Source: JAVJPJ01 sp040217295 (GTDB lineage Bacteria; Pseudomonadota; Alphaproteobacteria; Rhodobacterales; Rhodobacteraceae). Taken from it: 15,750 nucleotides of DNA. Below are positions 14,350-15,750 of the stretch, in pieces. The stretch's first letter is position 1, and each line of letters begins with the position of its first letter. The DNA lies in contig CAYWTM010000079.1 of the NCBI GenBank assembly GCA_964460185.1, positions 1-15,750 on the forward strand. The letters run 5' to 3'. Under the pieces are notes generated by a model. It had not been told where the DNA came from and ran no database searches. It saw only the letters and a list, made by a program, of their open reading frames with translations. The position numbers and the translations under genes were made by a program.

Positions 14350-14492
14350 GATGTTCCCTCGGCACAGTTTTCGTCCGCGCATCAGACGGACCCACGCGGC
14401 CGATCGCAACAGGTTTTTTCACCCGGCGCCGAGCGGATTGCGCGCTTTGGGTTGCGACGAGTTTGTCCCTTGATCCGCGACCACGGCAGGAC

Positions 14493-14506
14493 ATACGTTT
14501 TCGTAT
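14493..14506. promoter_or_regulatory. Small dyad in the divergent promoter region
   Basis: The 272-bp gap 14350-14621 must hold the promoters of the two divergent genes. The clearest structure is ATACG-TTTT-CGTAT (14493-14506). TTGATC lies 17 nt before it (14470-14475), but the following ATACGT is a poor -10. No convincing promoter pair or other element was found. Confidence 0.25.
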
Positions 14507-14621
14507 CGCGGCGGAATTCGCAAAGTTATTCCTGCGCGTTGGAGAATTTGAGAACCCGGGCCATTGCATTGCCGGCCCGCCCGGTCAATCCTCCATCCGG
14601 GATCGCCAAGGGGGAGGACCC

Positions 14622-15750
14622 ATGGGACATATCGAGCCGAAACTGGAGCTTTCGCCGAAGGTTTCGGACGAGATTCGAAAGACGACCTGCTACATGTGCG
14701 CCTGCCGTTGCGGAATCGATGTGCACCTGAAGGACGGCAAGGTCGCCTATATCGAAGGCAATCGCGACCACCCGGTCAATCGCGGGGTTCTGTGCGCCAA
14801 GGGCAGCGCGGGGATCATGCAGCACAATGCGCCCTCGCGCCTGCGGGCACCACTCAGGCGGGTGGGGCCGCGTGGGTCGGGCGAGTTCGAGGAAATCTCG
14901 TGGGACGAGGCGCTGCAAACCGCCGTATCGTGGTTGAAACCGATCCGGGAAACCGCACCGGACAAGCTCGCGTTTTTCACCGGGCGCGACCAGTCGCAAT
15001 CCTTTACAAGTTTCTGGGCGCAGAATTTCGGCACGCCCAATTACGCCGCCCATGGCGGGTTCTGTTCGGTCAACATGGCGGCGGCCGGCATCTACACGAT
15101 GGGCGGGGCCTTTTGGGAATTCGGCCAACCCGATTGGGAACGCACCAAGCTGTTCATGCTGTTCGGCGTGGCGGAAGACCATGACAGCAACCCCATCAAG
15201 ATGGGGCTTGGACGGCTCAAGGAACGCGGGGCCAAGGTGATTGGCGTCAACCCGATCCGGTCAGGCTACAACGCGGTGGCCGACGAATGGGTGGGCATCA
15301 CACCGGGCACCGACGGTCTGTTCATATTGTCGCTGGTGCATTGCCTGCTGACGGCGGGAAAGATCGACCTCGAGTACCTGACCCGGTTCACCAACGCCCC
15401 GGTCCTGGTGAACGAAGACCCGCAAGATCCCGACTATGGCCTGTTCCTGCGCGACAGCGCGGGCAAGATGCTGGTCATCGACCGCGCAACGGGCATGCCG
15501 GCGAAATTCGACCAGGCTGGCATCAAACCGGATCTCGCCCATGGGTATCGCCGGGCGGGCATCACGCACCGCCCGGTGTTCCAGCTATTGGCCGAGCGGT
15601 ATCTGAGCGACGATTACGCGCCCGAGGCCGTCGCCGAACGCTGTGGCGTGACGCCCGAGCGCATCCGGAAGATCGCCGCCGAACTGGCCCGCGTGGCCTT
15701 TGACGAGGCGATCGAGATCGACCAGCCCTGGACCGATTTCCGGGGCGTGC
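14622..15750 (+). CDS. soeA: Molybdopterin oxidoreductase catalytic subunit, probably SoeA (partial, cut by window end)
   Basis: The first 376 codons are present and the frame is open at the window end; full family members are roughly 950 residues. The start at 14622 follows GGGGGAGGA. A [4Fe-4S] site is visible as C23-x2-C26-x3-C30-x27-C58, with C28 extra and K60 after the last ligand. HGGFCSVNMAA (144-154) supplies C148 as candidate molybdenum ligand. WEFGQPDWERTK, GVAEDHDSNP and VGITPGTDGLFI (224-235) are bis-MGD-binding segments. No Tat signal is present, so the enzyme should stay in the cytoplasm. This fits SoeA, the catalytic subunit of the membrane-attached cytoplasmic sulfite dehydrogenase SoeABC of roseobacters and purple sulfur bacteria. 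The family call is secure. The SoeA call is from recall of similar sequences and needs the expected soeB (ferredoxin-like) and soeC (DmsC-like) genes just beyond the window. Confidence 0.8.
   Translation, partial: MGHIEPKLELSPKVSDEIRKTTCYMCACRCGIDVHLKDGKVAYIEGNRDHPVNRGVLCAKGSAGIMQHNAPSRLRAPLRRVGPRGSGEFEEISWDEALQTAVSWLKPIRETAPDKLAFFTGRDQSQSFTSFWAQNFGTPNYAAHGGFCSVNMAAAGIYTMGGAFWEFGQPDWERTKLFMLFGVAEDHDSNPIKMGLGRLKERGAKVIGVNPIRSGYNAVADEWVGITPGTDGLFILSLVHCLLTAGKIDLEYLTRFTNAPVLVNEDPQDPDYGLFLRDSAGKMLVIDRATGMPAKFDQAGIKPDLAHGYRRAGITHRPVFQLLAERYLSDDYAPEAVAERCGVTPERIRKIAAELARVAFDEAIEIDQPWTDFRGV

Noticed and set aside
14557..14579. CGGGCC/GGCCCG hairpin before soeA as a riboswitch or Moco motif
   Set aside because: A single 6-bp stem with no recognisable riboswitch architecture.

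Overview
The window is a GC-rich stretch of chromosome from an alphaproteobacterium, most likely Rhodobacterales (Roseobacter/Rhodobacter group). Supporting signs are a CcrM-type GANTC adenine methyltransferase next to rnhB, a 46-residue aa3-type cytochrome oxidase subunit IV, a GcvT-fused FAD dehydrogenase, a SoeA-like molybdoenzyme without a Tat signal, and an intergenic hairpin cluster of a kind I associate with this group. There is no sign of phage, IS element, CRISPR array, tRNA or rRNA. The genes are densely packed, and the longest stretch without a gene is about 270 bp.

Layout. Positions 1-206 hold rpsU (S21), lacking only the first base of its start codon, and it ends at a bidirectional terminator. 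On the minus strand, an aa3-oxidase subunit IV peptide (977-1117) is coupled by ATGA to a lipoprotein (336-980). A second minus-strand pair follows, with an acyl-CoA dehydrogenase (2256-3950) leading into an MBL-fold hydrolase (1223-2248). The Sua5-type threonylcarbamoyl-AMP synthase (4096-5055) diverges from it on the plus strand and ends at a terminator facing ccrM. On the minus strand rnhB (6276-6908) lies upstream of ccrM (5089-6192). The gap between them carries a 20-bp inverted repeat with GANTC, CcrM's own target, in each arm.

Positions 7005-9044 hold small, poorly characterised envelope genes: an exported four-cysteine protein, a plus-strand pair made of a small exported protein and a two-TM protein with a C-terminal OmpR-like winged helix, and a 99-residue Tat-signal protein with a duplicated TDxDNG...GRG repeat. 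Divergent from the Tat protein is a 394-residue JmjC/cupin-4 2-oxoglutarate oxygenase (9218-10402).

The right part is metabolic. A minus-strand pair consists of a GcvT-family FAD dehydrogenase of the dimethylglycine/sarcosine dehydrogenase type (11911-14349) and an FrhB/HCAR-type iron-sulfur flavoprotein (10577-11812). Divergent from them, and running off the window, is a molybdopterin oxidoreductase catalytic subunit, probably SoeA of the cytoplasmic sulfite dehydrogenase. Together these suggest catabolism of marine osmolytes and organosulfur compounds (N-methylated glycines, acyl-CoAs, sulfite), but each assignment is to a family only.

The three places most likely to hold something undescribed are the Tat-repeat protein with its divergent JmjC oxygenase, the membrane-anchored winged-helix protein with its small exported partner and upstream palindromes, and the GANTC palindrome at the probable ccrM promoter.
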